This document shows positions 50,086-61,589 of a DNA stretch of 64,000 bases, piece by piece; position 1 is the stretch's first letter, and every line of letters begins with the position of its first letter. The stretch is taken from contig JAQFVV010000020.1 of NCBI GenBank assembly GCA_028023455.1, positions 10,826,385 to 10,890,384 on the forward strand, given 5' to 3'. Under the pieces are notes generated by a model. It saw nothing but the letters and a program-made list of their open reading frames with translations. It did no database searches and was not told the origin of the DNA. A program made the translations under genes and the position numbers. The DNA comes from Epiperipatus broadwayi (lineage: Eukaryota > Onychophora > Udeonychophora > Euonychophora > Peripatidae).

Positions 50086-51496
50086 ATTAAAAAAATATCT
50101 GCTTATAATAATTAAACTACTGAGTTACAATAATGAAGAGAATTATATTAGGAAAAGCTTGGTTGGAAATAACATGATTTCTGTCTGATGAGAAAAAGAT
50201 CACAAAAGTATTTAGATTTTTTTAAAAATCCATGTTCATTCATCCAATTTTAAGTTGTTTTAAAGTACCTTCTCCACACCAATATGAAGATTTTTATGAT
50301 TCAAAAGTTGTGACCATATATTTTAGATTAATCAGTATATATATATTGCAAATATTAGCATTATATTGACATTACATTTCAACTAGATTCCAACATGTCA
50401 TTTTTTATGTAGCAAAAATCATTAAGGGATATTGCTGGGGCACATATAAATTAACAGAAATCCCCCCCCCCCCTCTTCACCCTAATAAAATAGTAAAATA
50501 CTAACTATGCAGCTACCATTAAATTGCACTGGAAAGATTCATTACTATGAAAAAATAAGCACAATCAGAATATCATTAATGGTTCCTCCTCTATAAAGTA
50601 GTCACATGGTTAAATGCTCAGGATGTCACATGATGTTTGTATATTCTAAAAGCAGCAATGTGAGCACATGTTTCATTCAATTAACCAAACTGAAGCATCA
50701 ATAGTTGTTTACTTTACTCAAAGAAGAATTTACACACATTTATTTTTAAGTCAACAATTCTACTACTGCACTATTCTACCCAGGACATCTAACTATGATG
50801 GAAAAACGGTAGTTGACACAATGCATAAAAAATGAATAAAATTTTTATTTGAATTCCAAAGTATATACAAAAAAATATTATCATAAAAAATAAACGATAA
50901 AAGCATTATCATTGACACAAGCTACAACACTCAAAGAGTGTAGTGGTGTTGTGTGAAAAACTCCATTGCCCTCCAGTATTTTAGGATTTTGAGCCATATG
51001 TAATATCTCATGGCAATTTAAGACATGGTTTTCTAATTAAAAATTAAATATGTTTACAAAATGTGATTTCTTTAAAGCATTTTATTATTTTTATTATTTA
51101 TGTATTTTTAAAAGTAATTAATAATTTTGGCTAAAAAGATTAGTAGTGAATATCATTTAATTTTAAATTAATAAGTTTATTATCATTATTTATTCTCAAA
51201 TACTACCACATCTTTCTAAAGTTCACAACAATTACCGAACAAAGCTTGTTTGATTAATTAATGCTTCATTCATCCATTTTGATAGAAGCATAAACATGTT
51301 GATCACAAAATTTTGATTTGGATTATAAAATATATCTAACAGCAGCAAATTTTTCATCTTCTTTATGCTATAATAGCAATATGTAATCTGAAGTCATATA
51401 ATAGTTTACTGATTTAAGAAATAGCTTCATAGAAAATAATTTAAAGAATAAATAATTCTTATTCTTCTCCTTTACTTTCTTTGCATTTCTTTATAT

Positions 51497-51855
51497 ATTC
51501 ATATATATTGCTTACAATAACTCTCCTCATATACACTTTAATGCAAAATTTTTTAAATATAATTCCTGTATTTTCCTGACAGTTTTAACTGTCCTACAGT
51601 CTTCATCAGAGTTTTCTTAATCTCCTCTAGAGAAGGTTAAGATGCAATTTTTTTAAAAATATAATTCCTTTATTTTCCTAACAGTTTTGACTGTCTTGCA
51701 GTCTTCATCAGAGCATTCTTGAGGAGGCTAAGAATGCTCTGATGAAGACTGCAGGACAGTCGAAACTGTCAGGAAAATAAAGGAATTATATTAATTTTTT
51801 TTTTTGCATTAAAAAGTATATGAGGGGAGTTATTGTAAGCAATATATATATAAGA
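51497..51855. repeat. Family E foldback with hammerhead-like core
   Basis: The outer arm CAATAACTCTCCTCATATAC (about 51518) is inverted at about 51815-51850. Inside are forward and reverse copies of a block: GTCTTCATCAGAG (51598 and 51703), and its inverse CTCTGATGAAGAC at 51737. The block AATATAATTCC(T/G)TTATTTTCCT recurs at about 51555 and 51658 and inverted at about 51770. Structure is one inverted plus one direct repeat, like family B. Confidence 0.75.
51733..51775 (+). ncRNA. Hammerhead-like core in family E
   Basis: CTGATGA (51739-51745), then A, stem II GACTG-CAGGA-CAGTC (5 of 5 pairs), GAA, ACTGT, C. Only two stem I pairs (CT/AG) are evident and stem III ACTGT is one base off a palindrome, so this copy is probably inactive. 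The two opposite-strand copies have changed GAAA to TAAA and CAAA. The core matches the hammerhead layout with one extra A beside stem II, the same oddity as family B. Confidence 0.4.
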
Positions 51856-52524
51856 TAAATGGTAAAAGTAATCAAATGTTTAAGAGAAAACAAATTTTAT
51901 AAACATTTTTATTTTTCAAGTAGAAAAGTACATCTTAACTGACATATATCATGTGACAACTGATATTTAAAAATAATTTATATAGTCAAAAAATATTTTC
52001 TAAGTTCTTTTAAATATTAAAAAATATTCCTGTCATTTGAAATAAATTCTTTTTCAGAAGACTTCAAAATTTGCAGTACTATTTTTTTTTTTTTAATGTT
52101 TCACAATCAATGTCATTTTTATAGGTTTTCAATACACCCAGCTTCAAATGATTGCTAAAACTGTTTAACTTTTCTAAAAGAGTTTTCAATTTCTTTTATT
52201 ATTTTTACAATTAACCACTCACAAGTTACTTACAGATGTTAAGATAAAAAATATTCTTTTCATATTAAGGGAAAAATATTTTCACTAAATATCATTGATA
52301 CCTAAAATTATATATTTCATGTATATTAATATAAATAGTAAGAATATTTAACACTCCATTAGTACAAAACAATATATTAAATTCTCGACCAAACTGGAGA
52401 TTTGACTATACAACAGTCTTACCTCACAATTTGTTCTGATCTATTTATAAACCTTAAAAATGGCCATATAATACTAAATCATCCATGCACTTTACTATTG
52501 TTACACAATACTTTATTTATCATC

Positions 52525-52595
52525 CTCTTTTACAGTTTACAGTTTCGATTGCCCCAGCAATCTTCTTCAGAACTTTTCAGAATTTCTCAAAAAAA
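52525..52595 (-). ncRNA. Hammerhead-like core, second stem II sequence
   Basis: On the minus strand: AGTT, CTGAAGA, A, GATTGC-TGGG-GCAATC, GAA, ACTGT, A, AACT. Stem II pairs 6 of 6 with a sequence different from 51.7 kb, and stem I AGTT/AACT pairs 4 of 4 with a GTA cleavage triplet. The plus-strand open frame at 52402-52617 is spurious. Compensatory difference in stem II supports a selected fold in the ancestor. Confidence 0.4.
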
Positions 52596-53205
52596 AAAAA
52601 TGGATTGGATAATTTAATAAAAATATTGCATTGTAACAATGTGTAAAGGATTGTTAAATATTATTACTATTTATATTCAAACTAATACAAGGCAATTAAT
52701 TCATAAAAGATAAGGGGAAAAGGGGAAAAATATTTCAAGTGGATATTACAGAGGGGAAAGATACTGAAAGCCCTCTTAAATATAAGGCAATAAATACAAT
52801 TCCCAGAAATATATCAAAAACCTTTAATCTGAAGTTAATCATATAATTACTTCCTGTTTTTAGATCAATAATAGTTTGGTTTTATTTAGATCACACAATT
52901 GTTCATTCTCTTATCTTCACAGACATTTGCAAGATAACTTTCATAATTCTTTTGCTTCTAAGTATTAAAATTAGCAAATTTTAATTTATCAGCCACTTCA
53001 TCTGTTCAAAAAATATTTTTCCATTACTTTCTTCACATTTCAATATTACAAATTGTATCCTTCTAGTGTATTTTTTCCAATCCTTCCCAAAATCTCATTC
53101 AAAAACCTCTAAATAATTTGACTTTACAACACTTTTTTTCCTACAGTATTGTGAAAATCCTATTTTAACACACTTATAATTAGTTATTTAAGATACAAAT
53201 TAATA

Positions 53206-53315
53206 GTCAAGCGTTGTTAGCTGAGAGGTCACCGCAACTGCCTTGCAAGCAAGTAGTTGGTTGCAAAGGGTTGTGGGTTCGCTCCCGGCCGATGCTATGA
53301 CATATGGAAAAAAAA
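53206..53315 (+). mobile_element. tRNA-derived SINE with perfect 15-base target duplication
   Basis: Starts GTCAAGCGTTGTTAGC, carries an A-box-like region, a long variable arm (AAGTAGTTGGTTGCAAAGGG), the B box GGGTTCGCTCCCGG, then GATGCTATGACATATGG and an A tail. AGATACAAATTAATA is repeated exactly at 53191-53205 and 53316-53330. Same subfamily as the 32.5 and 57.7 kb copies. Confidence 0.85.
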
Positions 53316-53925
53316 AGATACAAATTAATAAAAAGCTGCTGCCATGCTGAATAAATACAGTTCACATCACATTACTTATCTATTTAATAATAGCCTGAGG
53401 ATAAACCGTAAAATACAGTTTAAATATTATATTTGTTATGAAATAACATTCTAACTCATTATAAAAGAATAAGAAGAAAACAATATGATATTATTCAATA
53501 ATCTATATGTTCCCCTCAGTTTTTTATAAAAACCATTTTCCTTTAATTAGTTTGTTAATAATGGGAGTGGCTGGAAATTTCATAGTTAATATATTATTTA
53601 AGTTTTATATGTATTTCACATTTTAGCTTCAGAATATACACATAAGTTATCGATTATTAAAATGATCAAACATGGAAATAAAGAAAGTTCATTATGTTGT
53701 TTTTTCCCCCCATATAAATTATAAAAAAAAATAATAAAAAAATATATAACAGCTATATATATATATATAAAGCTTTTTTAGACACACAATTTTATGCCCT
53801 AATCAAATATTCAACATTTATTTTAATCATTAATCTATTATTGCCACATACTGCAAGCTAGAGTAATCAATGGATGCCAGAAGGCTTGTGCATAAAATCC
53901 CCATCTAGTGCCTACTCATCCAATG

Positions 53926-53967
53926 TCCTCAGACTAGTTTCTGGCTTATGGTCTTCGTCAGTGAGGA
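53926..53967 (-). ncRNA. Hammerhead ribozyme candidate, stem II mismatch
   Basis: Minus strand: TCCTCA, CTGACGA, A-GAC-CATAA-GCC-A, GAA, ACTAGT, C, TGAGGA. Stem I pairs 6 of 6 with no wobble; core box, GAA, stem III palindrome and cleavage C are intact. The middle stem II pair is A/C. Same strand as the Musashi transcript. Confidence 0.45.
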
Positions 53968-54611
53968 ACCTTGGATCTGAGAGCACTGCATATAGATCTT
54001 AGGATCTAATGCAACCCTCCAGCAACCACCTTTTATCTCCATTTAACTACAAAACTATGAATCTTAAATTGAAAACACCTTAATATTTTCAATTCAAGCT
54101 CATTAGCTTATATAATCATATAGGTCTGAACTTCAATTCAGTACCCATACATTTTGGTGTCTTTGGTTCTTTAATAACCACAGCCACCAATATCCTATTA
54201 GGCAGGATTGGTTTTAAGCCAATAAACATCACATGATCAACATTTCTTATGCTTGCTTATAACTGTTATTAAAGCAGTGGCAATATGTATAATGAATTTT
54301 GCCTGATTTAATAACAGTTATAAGCAAACATAATAAATAGTGATCATGTGATGTTTATTGGCTTAAAAGCAATCCTGCCTAATAGGATATTGATGGCTGT
54401 GGTTATTAAAGAACCAAAGACACCAAAATGTATGGGTACTGAACTAAGTTCAGACCTATATGACTATATAAGCTAATGAGCTTGGATTGAAAATATTAAG
54501 GTGTTTTTAATTTAAGACTCATAGTTTTGTACTTAAGTAGAGATAAAAGGTGGCTTCTGGGGGGTTGCATTAGATCCTAAGATCTAGGTGCAGTACTCTC
54601 AGATCCAAGGC

Positions 54612-54653
54612 TCCTCATTGACGAAGGCCACAAGCCAGAAACTAGTCTGGGGA
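54612..54653 (+). ncRNA. Hammerhead-like motif inactivated by a core change
   Basis: TCCTCA, TTGACGA, A-GGC-CACAA-GCC-A, GAA, ACTAGT, C, TGGGGA. All stems are intact but the first core base C3 has become T, which is known to abolish hammerhead cleavage. Useful as a natural comparison for the 44.85 kb copy. Confidence 0.5.
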
Positions 54654-55531
54654 TATTGGATGAGTTGGCAGTAGATGGGGATTTTATGCACAAGCCTTCT
54701 GGCATCCACTGATTACTCTAGCTTGCAGTGTGTGGCAACATGTATAGTGAATTTTGCCTGATTTAATAAGTTATAAGCAAGCATAAGAAATGGTGATCAT
54801 GTGATGTTTATTGGCTATTATTGCACACAGAGCTCTATCTACATTTTTATAATAGAAGTAAAAATAATCACAACAGTAACAAAATAAAACATAAATAGAA
54901 CAAAATAAAATTATGATACAGCATTCAGATTGCTAGAAACTCATTAAAAGTGGAAATAAATTAATTATATTACTTAATACACAAAATAAAATAATCATAA
55001 AGTAACATATATAAAATTATATAAACATTTTTTTATATATCACTTTATAATTATTGACATTTAGTGAATATAATTGCATTTGACATTATTTGGCAACAAT
55101 CTATTTTTAAAATATTTCGATCATTTATCAGATGATTTTAACAATTTGGAGATGTGAATATGTATCCTTTAAGAATTTATGCAGCAACACAAGCGTCCAA
55201 CAAAAGTAAGAGAGAAAGTTTTTTTTTTTTTTAAAAAAAATAAAATTCATACTTTTTTCTTTGTAATGTTAAAAATTAATATAATTTACATTCCTAACAT
55301 AACTTTTTTTTTTTTTTATTTAATGAAATTTTCTATTGTTCAATTGTGCCATTAGGTCTTGTTTTAAATTTGAATGAAATAGATGCTCCAATATTAGATT
55401 TTCTGCCTGAAGATAGATTGAAGCAATTAAGCAACATATTAAATGGCAAAGTTGATTATATCAGATAGTTTATCTGTTTGTCATTCCATCATCACAATAA
55501 TAATATATTGTTATTATTATATACTATAAAG

Positions 55532-55612
55532 ATAGTCTGAGTTCAAACCCTCCATATATATTACATATTGGAGTGCAGATATGAAAAATCCTGTACTGTA
55601 GAAAAAATTCAT
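55532..55612 (-). repeat. Family A terminal fragment, reverse
   Basis: AGTCTGAGTTCAAACCCTCC, TATTACATATTGGAGTGCAG, ATATGAAAAATCCTGTACTG and GAAAAAATTCATATGTA: the outer 80 bases of the family A arm in reverse. Lies less than 1 kb from the full-length copy at 56.4 kb. Confidence 0.7.
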
Positions 55613-56397
55613 ATGTACAATTTTGGTAATTATAAACATAGCATCAATTCAGAATGATTTAAGGATTCTTTGGTTTTTCAGTTGCTCAAAGACATATTTT
55701 ATTATTATAATGATATAGTGAATCCATCTTTTTTCCAATATCGACCATTTTAATCATTACACACTCTTCTTAATATCAGATCATTTTATAATATGATTAA
55801 AAACAAGAATTCTGACAATTATTTGTGTTTCTTCATGTAAAAAATAATTAAAAAAAAAAAAAATAAGAAGGAAATTAATCCACGATAATATATTAAAAAT
55901 AAACATGAGAAAGAATAGATTATATACATAAATATACTACTTTATTAAAATGTTCATAGCAAAATGCTGATTAGATAATTTTTTTTTATTAAAAAAATAT
56001 TATAAATAAAGAGTAACTCTTTATTTATATTACCTATGCAAGTGTGCTATTAAAAAGTAATTATTTAGAAATGTTAAAAAACAATAATATTCGAATCGTT
56101 AAGAAAATTTTAAAAATGTTGTTATTTTTGTAAAAGATGACATATATCTTAATTGAATGCCATAATATAAAGAGCTTACTTAAGTTTATGATAAACTTTC
56201 AATGCTGAGATGGTAGAATAAATTGTGTGGCAAACAACGTCTTATTACCACTTGGTTGAGTAACTCAATTGCTTAGTTACGATTGTATGTCTTCATGCAA
56301 CTTAACAAACATTATGTAGGACTATTACTAATTTGAATATCTATTATTCAAAACCAAAATTCCTAAGATATTTAATTTTTTACTATAAATAAAGTAT

Positions 56398-57130
56398 ACT
56401 GCTGATACACTTGATCACTCACATGTCGAAAAGATAAACAATCACCAATAAACGTATTTCATGCTAAACCAGCATTCGTCAGTTGGTTCAGATTATCATC
56501 TCCATATATATATATATATACACACAATAAATATTCAGCTTATAATAAGATAGCCAATCTTCATAGTTTTATGGACAGGCTTCAATCCACTCCACCCCAC
56601 AACTCATCAGCCATCCATTTCATTGATAATCTGATGATGGAAGGGTCATAGTGCTGTAAGATTCACCCTATGCCTTTATATGTATGTAAATGGATTATGC
56701 CCTGTACATGAGGAGTCAGAGTGACTTATGGTCAACATGGGTAGAATGAGAAGGTTGGCACCAATGTGGGCTTTGAGCATTCCCTCATCAGATTTTTAAT
56801 GAAATGGACAGCCAAACGGGTTGTGGGGTGGGGTGGATTGAAGCCTGTCCATTAAAGTATGAAGATTGGCTATCTTAATATAAGCTGAGCATTGATTGTA
56901 TATATGTGTAGAGATGATAATCTAAACCAAGTGACAAGTATTGGTTTAGCACGAATTACGGATATTGGTGATTGTTTATCTTTTTGACAAGAGTGTGATC
57001 AAGTGCGTCAGCAGTATGAGATAGCGTGGATAGTTGAGGGTTGTATAAAAGTCTGAGTTCAAACCCCTATATATTACATATTGTAGTGCAGGTATGAAAA
57101 AGCTTGTACTGAAGAAAAAATTCATATATA
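56398..57130. repeat. Family A full-length foldback
   Basis: The left arm (CTGATACACTTGATCACTCA to about 56650) contains AACCAGCATTCGTCAGTTGG, CTTCAATCCACTCCACCCCA and AATCTGATGATGGAAGG. The right arm (56770-57130) is its inverse and ends GTGCAGGTATGAAAAAGC and GAAGAAAAAATTCATATATA. The centre (56650-56770) holds CCCTGTACATGAGGAGTCAG and ACTTATGGTCAACATGGGTA. No coding capacity; non-autonomous. Confidence 0.8.
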
Positions 57131-57728
57131 AAATAGTTTGTACCCATATTTGCAAAGAAAATGAAAAAAAAAAAAAATTGAAAAATTAATGCCTAATTGC
57201 AATGAGCAGTCTATTTTTTTTTGTCTTAAGCCACTGCTTTATTTAATTTATTGTCACTGCCACAATTGATATATTAATACAATTACACTGAAGAGATAAA
57301 TGGAAAGCTATTTTATATTTTGAGCAAGCCATTAGAAATAAAGATTAATCAATAAATATAAATTATTGTTTTAATAACTACCATAAAAAATTCTGTACTG
57401 GCAACAAAAATAAACATACATTAATTTTTAAATGAGTACAAATCAATGCTAGAATATTTATTTCAACAGTGTTTCCTGTATTTAGAAAGGTAAAGTCTGA
57501 ATCAAACAGCATAAAAGAATAGTCTTAAAATCAATATATTAACTTGCAGCTTAATAGGCAAGAGATTATCTAGACTTTGTATTTCTAAATAAAAGTAGAG
57601 CTATTGAAATATTCTAGCATTGATATATATTCATTTACTATATTTGAGTTTCAACTAGTGATATGCAATCATTGATTTATGCTTGTATAGTTAATTTGTT
57701 TTTTAATACTTTAATAAAATACTTTTTT

Positions 57729-57837
57729 TCCCCTCATATGTCATAGCATTGGCCGGGATGCGAACCCACAACCGTTCGCAACCAACTACTTGTTTGCAAG
57801 GCGGCCGCAATGACCACTAGGCTAACAGCGCTTGACA
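57729..57837 (-). mobile_element. tRNA-derived SINE, minus strand
   Basis: On the minus strand it reads GTCAAGCGCTGTTAGCCTAG, a long variable arm, the B box GGGTTCGCATCCCGG, and CAATGCTATGACATATG with a short tail. AAAATACTT occurs on both sides (57716-57724 and 57838-57846), a likely short target duplication. Same subfamily as the 53.2 kb copy. Confidence 0.8.
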
Positions 57838-60800
57838 AAAATACTTACAAAACATAAAATTATACTTAGAAAAATTCTACTTTATTTACACTTTTAGAAA
57901 GATCTTTTATCACTTATTTGTAAAACCAAAATCTAAAAATTTCACAAATATGAAAAAGCCATGGATCCAGACATTTTGAATTAATAGTGTTTAACCTATG
58001 TTTAGAATGAACAGTTAGATCTGCAGTTAAAGAAATATTATACGAAAACTTTTCATTATATTCAACTTATACAAGATTATATATTTAATACAATTAGAAA
58101 TACAATTAAATAAAAATAGTACAAACTTAATAATTAACAAATCTATTGACTATTATCAGTAAATTTTCATTAGACTATAAAGTTAAAGTATGAATAATAT
58201 AATGTAGTTTACCATATAAAATATAATATATAGTAATTTTTATATACAAGCCTTTCTTTTATTACATACCCTGGCTTATATAAAGTTGATATATATTGTA
58301 CATCCTTGATTAAAATAGGCATTGTCATATTTAAAAAAAAAAATTCATTGCCATGACTTTATATATTATTAATTATCTAAGATTATCAAGAAATACTTAT
58401 CCTAATTTTGGAGTTATTATAAATACACCAAAATACAAAGTAATATTCAGGATTCTTTTTATTATTATTATTTAAATAATACTATGGATTATTTCTTTTA
58501 TTAAATTTTACATCTTATTATAATTTTACACAATTTTGATCATATATTTTGTTAGGTTTTACATTGTTTTGTCTACAGCACACTTTAACAACAATAGGTT
58601 TAGATAATTAAATAGCAAGTTATATTTTCATTTATGTATATAAATACATATGCATGTGCATTTAAATTATTGTGTAAATTTAAAATCACATATTTTGAAA
58701 TAATATTATTATAAAAGGTATCTTAAAATGTAGTAATATTTTGTTAAACAAACATATTTATATTCTCTGACTTGTAATTTAATAAGAAGAAATTAAAATC
58801 ATTGTTATTTTTATTTGATATTTTTCTTTTTTAAAAAAGTTAAAACTTTTTTTCAAAAAGCTGTTGTATTTGTAAAAAAAAAAAAAAACTAATTAAAGTG
58901 GAGCAATCACTCAATGAATTAAAAGAGGTAAATCTGAGCTGAACATCAGATACTGTATCTAGATTAATGACCTAAATGTTATATCAATAAGCAAAATATA
59001 TAAAAAAGCCTGCAAAATAAGTTGGGAACTATATTTCTCCAACACTTTAGTTGATGTACTGCATCTAGCAGTAAAGAAATTTAAACTGTAATATATATTT
59101 TTAAAAAATGTTTAAAGTAAATCACAATGGAAAGAAAGCTAAGCAGGAAATTAACATTTGCTCCAAAAGGCAATTTGTCTTTTGTGAGGTTAACCTATTT
59201 TAACAACTGAAAGTAATGGAATTTGTTTAAATGGCATTCTGGAAAAGATGATAAAATGCTTATAAAGTTTTATTATATGAATTAACATACATATAATATA
59301 TAATTTGCCAAGGTTATGATCAAATGGATAATAATTTGGATTTAATAAATAACAATCATCATTTTTGGAAGGATAAAACAATGTTTATTATTTTGTGCTG
59401 TTTAAAATGTTAAATCTCATAATAACTTACTTGGATTACTCACTTTAATAAACTTTGAATATTTTAAAAAGGAAATAAGCTCTTGGGATTACTAAACTTT
59501 AAAAAAAATATTGTAATTTCATGGATTTTCTTCACATGAACTTAATAAAGAAACTTAAGAATTGTTGAAATCTTTATATATAAACATTCATCAGTATCTT
59601 ACATCATTTGATAAACCAGGTTATATGTTTTATTTATATAATTATTATTTGTATTATTGTTTATTAAAATTCATTAGTTATCAAAGGTAAATCTAATATT
59701 TTCATAGACATCAAATGGTATTATTCAAACATAATAGTTATTTTGTGAATCAATCCTCATATAAATTATTAATTAATATACCTGTTATAAATTTTTAAAT
59801 GCATTATTTTATTTTAGGTAATGCAATATGGTTATCATTTATTTAATAAATAAATATTATTAGTAGATTTTAAACTTTATTCTAATATAGATTTTTTAAA
59901 TATTTTATTAGTAGGGCTTAAATAAAGTTATTGTTTAAATTTATTCCATTACAGATTTTGCTTGCTCAATTTGTGTGGCTTTATTAATATTAACCCATTA
60001 ATTTCATTACAGATCTGATGTACCAAAAAGACTTAGGGTATCTATAAACAAACTGTACAATTTATACTGTTACAATACATATCAAATTATGTAATATATT
60101 AAAAAAAGATATACAATTACTTAATATATATATTGTGGGTTCATTCTTGTATGATTTTGATTATGAATATACACAGATCAACATACAGAACATATCATTT
60201 TTGTCTATAACCCGTGAAAATCTTTATATCAATATATATATATATATACACATGTCATGTATATGTACACACAAACTGTGAAAAACATTTTAAGTACATT
60301 ACACCATCCAGAATTAAAAAAATACCTTGCATATAAAAACATAGTTCTGTAATCTCTGGCAAATAACTGTAGGAATTAGTTTGCCAGTTTTGAATACATT
60401 TGATGGCATAAATTGGAACTAATATATAAATTGATTTATTGTTTTTAAAAAAATCTGAAGATTTCAATATTGTGTGGAGAATCTAATATAGATCAATCAA
60501 CAATCCACTGCTTGTTCTTACGAGAATATTGGTAAATGCATTTCTTCTGTGGTAATTCATAAAGAAAAACTGTGTTTTCTTAGTTTATTTACACATTTAT
60601 AATAATTTCTGCAGTGGCATTTGTATCATATTTATTTTAAAATAAAAAATTTCAAAATTACACTTAAAATTTTATTAAAAAATGTTTGCTTTTTAAGAAA
60701 CAAGTCAAGAAAAAACATTTCATTGGTAAAAAATACAAAGACCATTAGTACTCAATTTTTAATAATTACAAGTGCAGTTTTAAATCAGAATGACTTAATT

Positions 60801-61589
60801 TTATAAATGGAATTCAATTAGAAATTATTTCCTTCATTTATTATTTTTATCAGCAATGCAACAATTGTCTAATAAAAAAAAAAGTATTGTTCTAGTTACA
60901 TACTACAATTATTATTTCCTGTCTGTCTATATTTACAAAGTTAAATCTTATTTTTAAGAATGTTTTTCATTTGTTAATATGTATTTCTAAAAAATAAAAC
61001 TAAGATTTATTGATATATAATAGAGAATAAAGATTTAAACATAAATAAAATGGTGTAAAATATAATCTAAACAGATATTAGCTGATACTAAAATATCTTA
61101 CTAAAAAGTTTTGAGTTCTACTGTTTAAATGGGGGGAGGGGAGGTAAGAAATTAAAAAAATAAAATATTACTTAGAATTGTACTGTCAATTTCATAAGTT
61201 CTGAAAAAATTACTTTGTTGTAAATCCTAAGATTTCGTATTATTGATTTAGAATTAATACGCAGTGAATTAAATGTGAAGATGTTTAAAAGCTTCAAGCT
61301 CTTAAGTCAAAATGTTTCAGACTGGTTTAGATATATAGAAATTTAAGTAAAGGAGAAGATGGAACCATCTTTTTCTTAAAAAATCTCGGTCTTGTGTTGC
61401 GACTTGAGAGCTACCTATACAGTCATCATTACATTTGATTGGCTGTCATATAAGCATTCTAAAATGTGCATGCGAGAAGATTTCAGTTTTTCACTTTAAT
61501 TAGAATTGTTAATTAACAGAATACTAATTATTTTAAATACTAATACAAAATATGTTTCAAGCAATATATGCTTTACAAAAATGTTTCCA

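Larger units (their letters stand above)
53845..54820. repeat. Family B long inverted repeat, two near-full units head to head
   Basis: A forward unit (about 53848-54280, from TGCAAGCTAGAGTAATCAAT through the CATTTTGGTGTCTTTGG and CCAATAAACATCACATGATC blocks) is mirrored by a reverse unit (about 54300-54735). The arms are about 430 bp with few differences, around a centre of roughly 30 bases (GGCAATATGTATAATGAATT). A further partial reverse unit continues to 54820. Both arms hold the hammerhead-like motif. No open frame of meaning. Confidence 0.85.
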
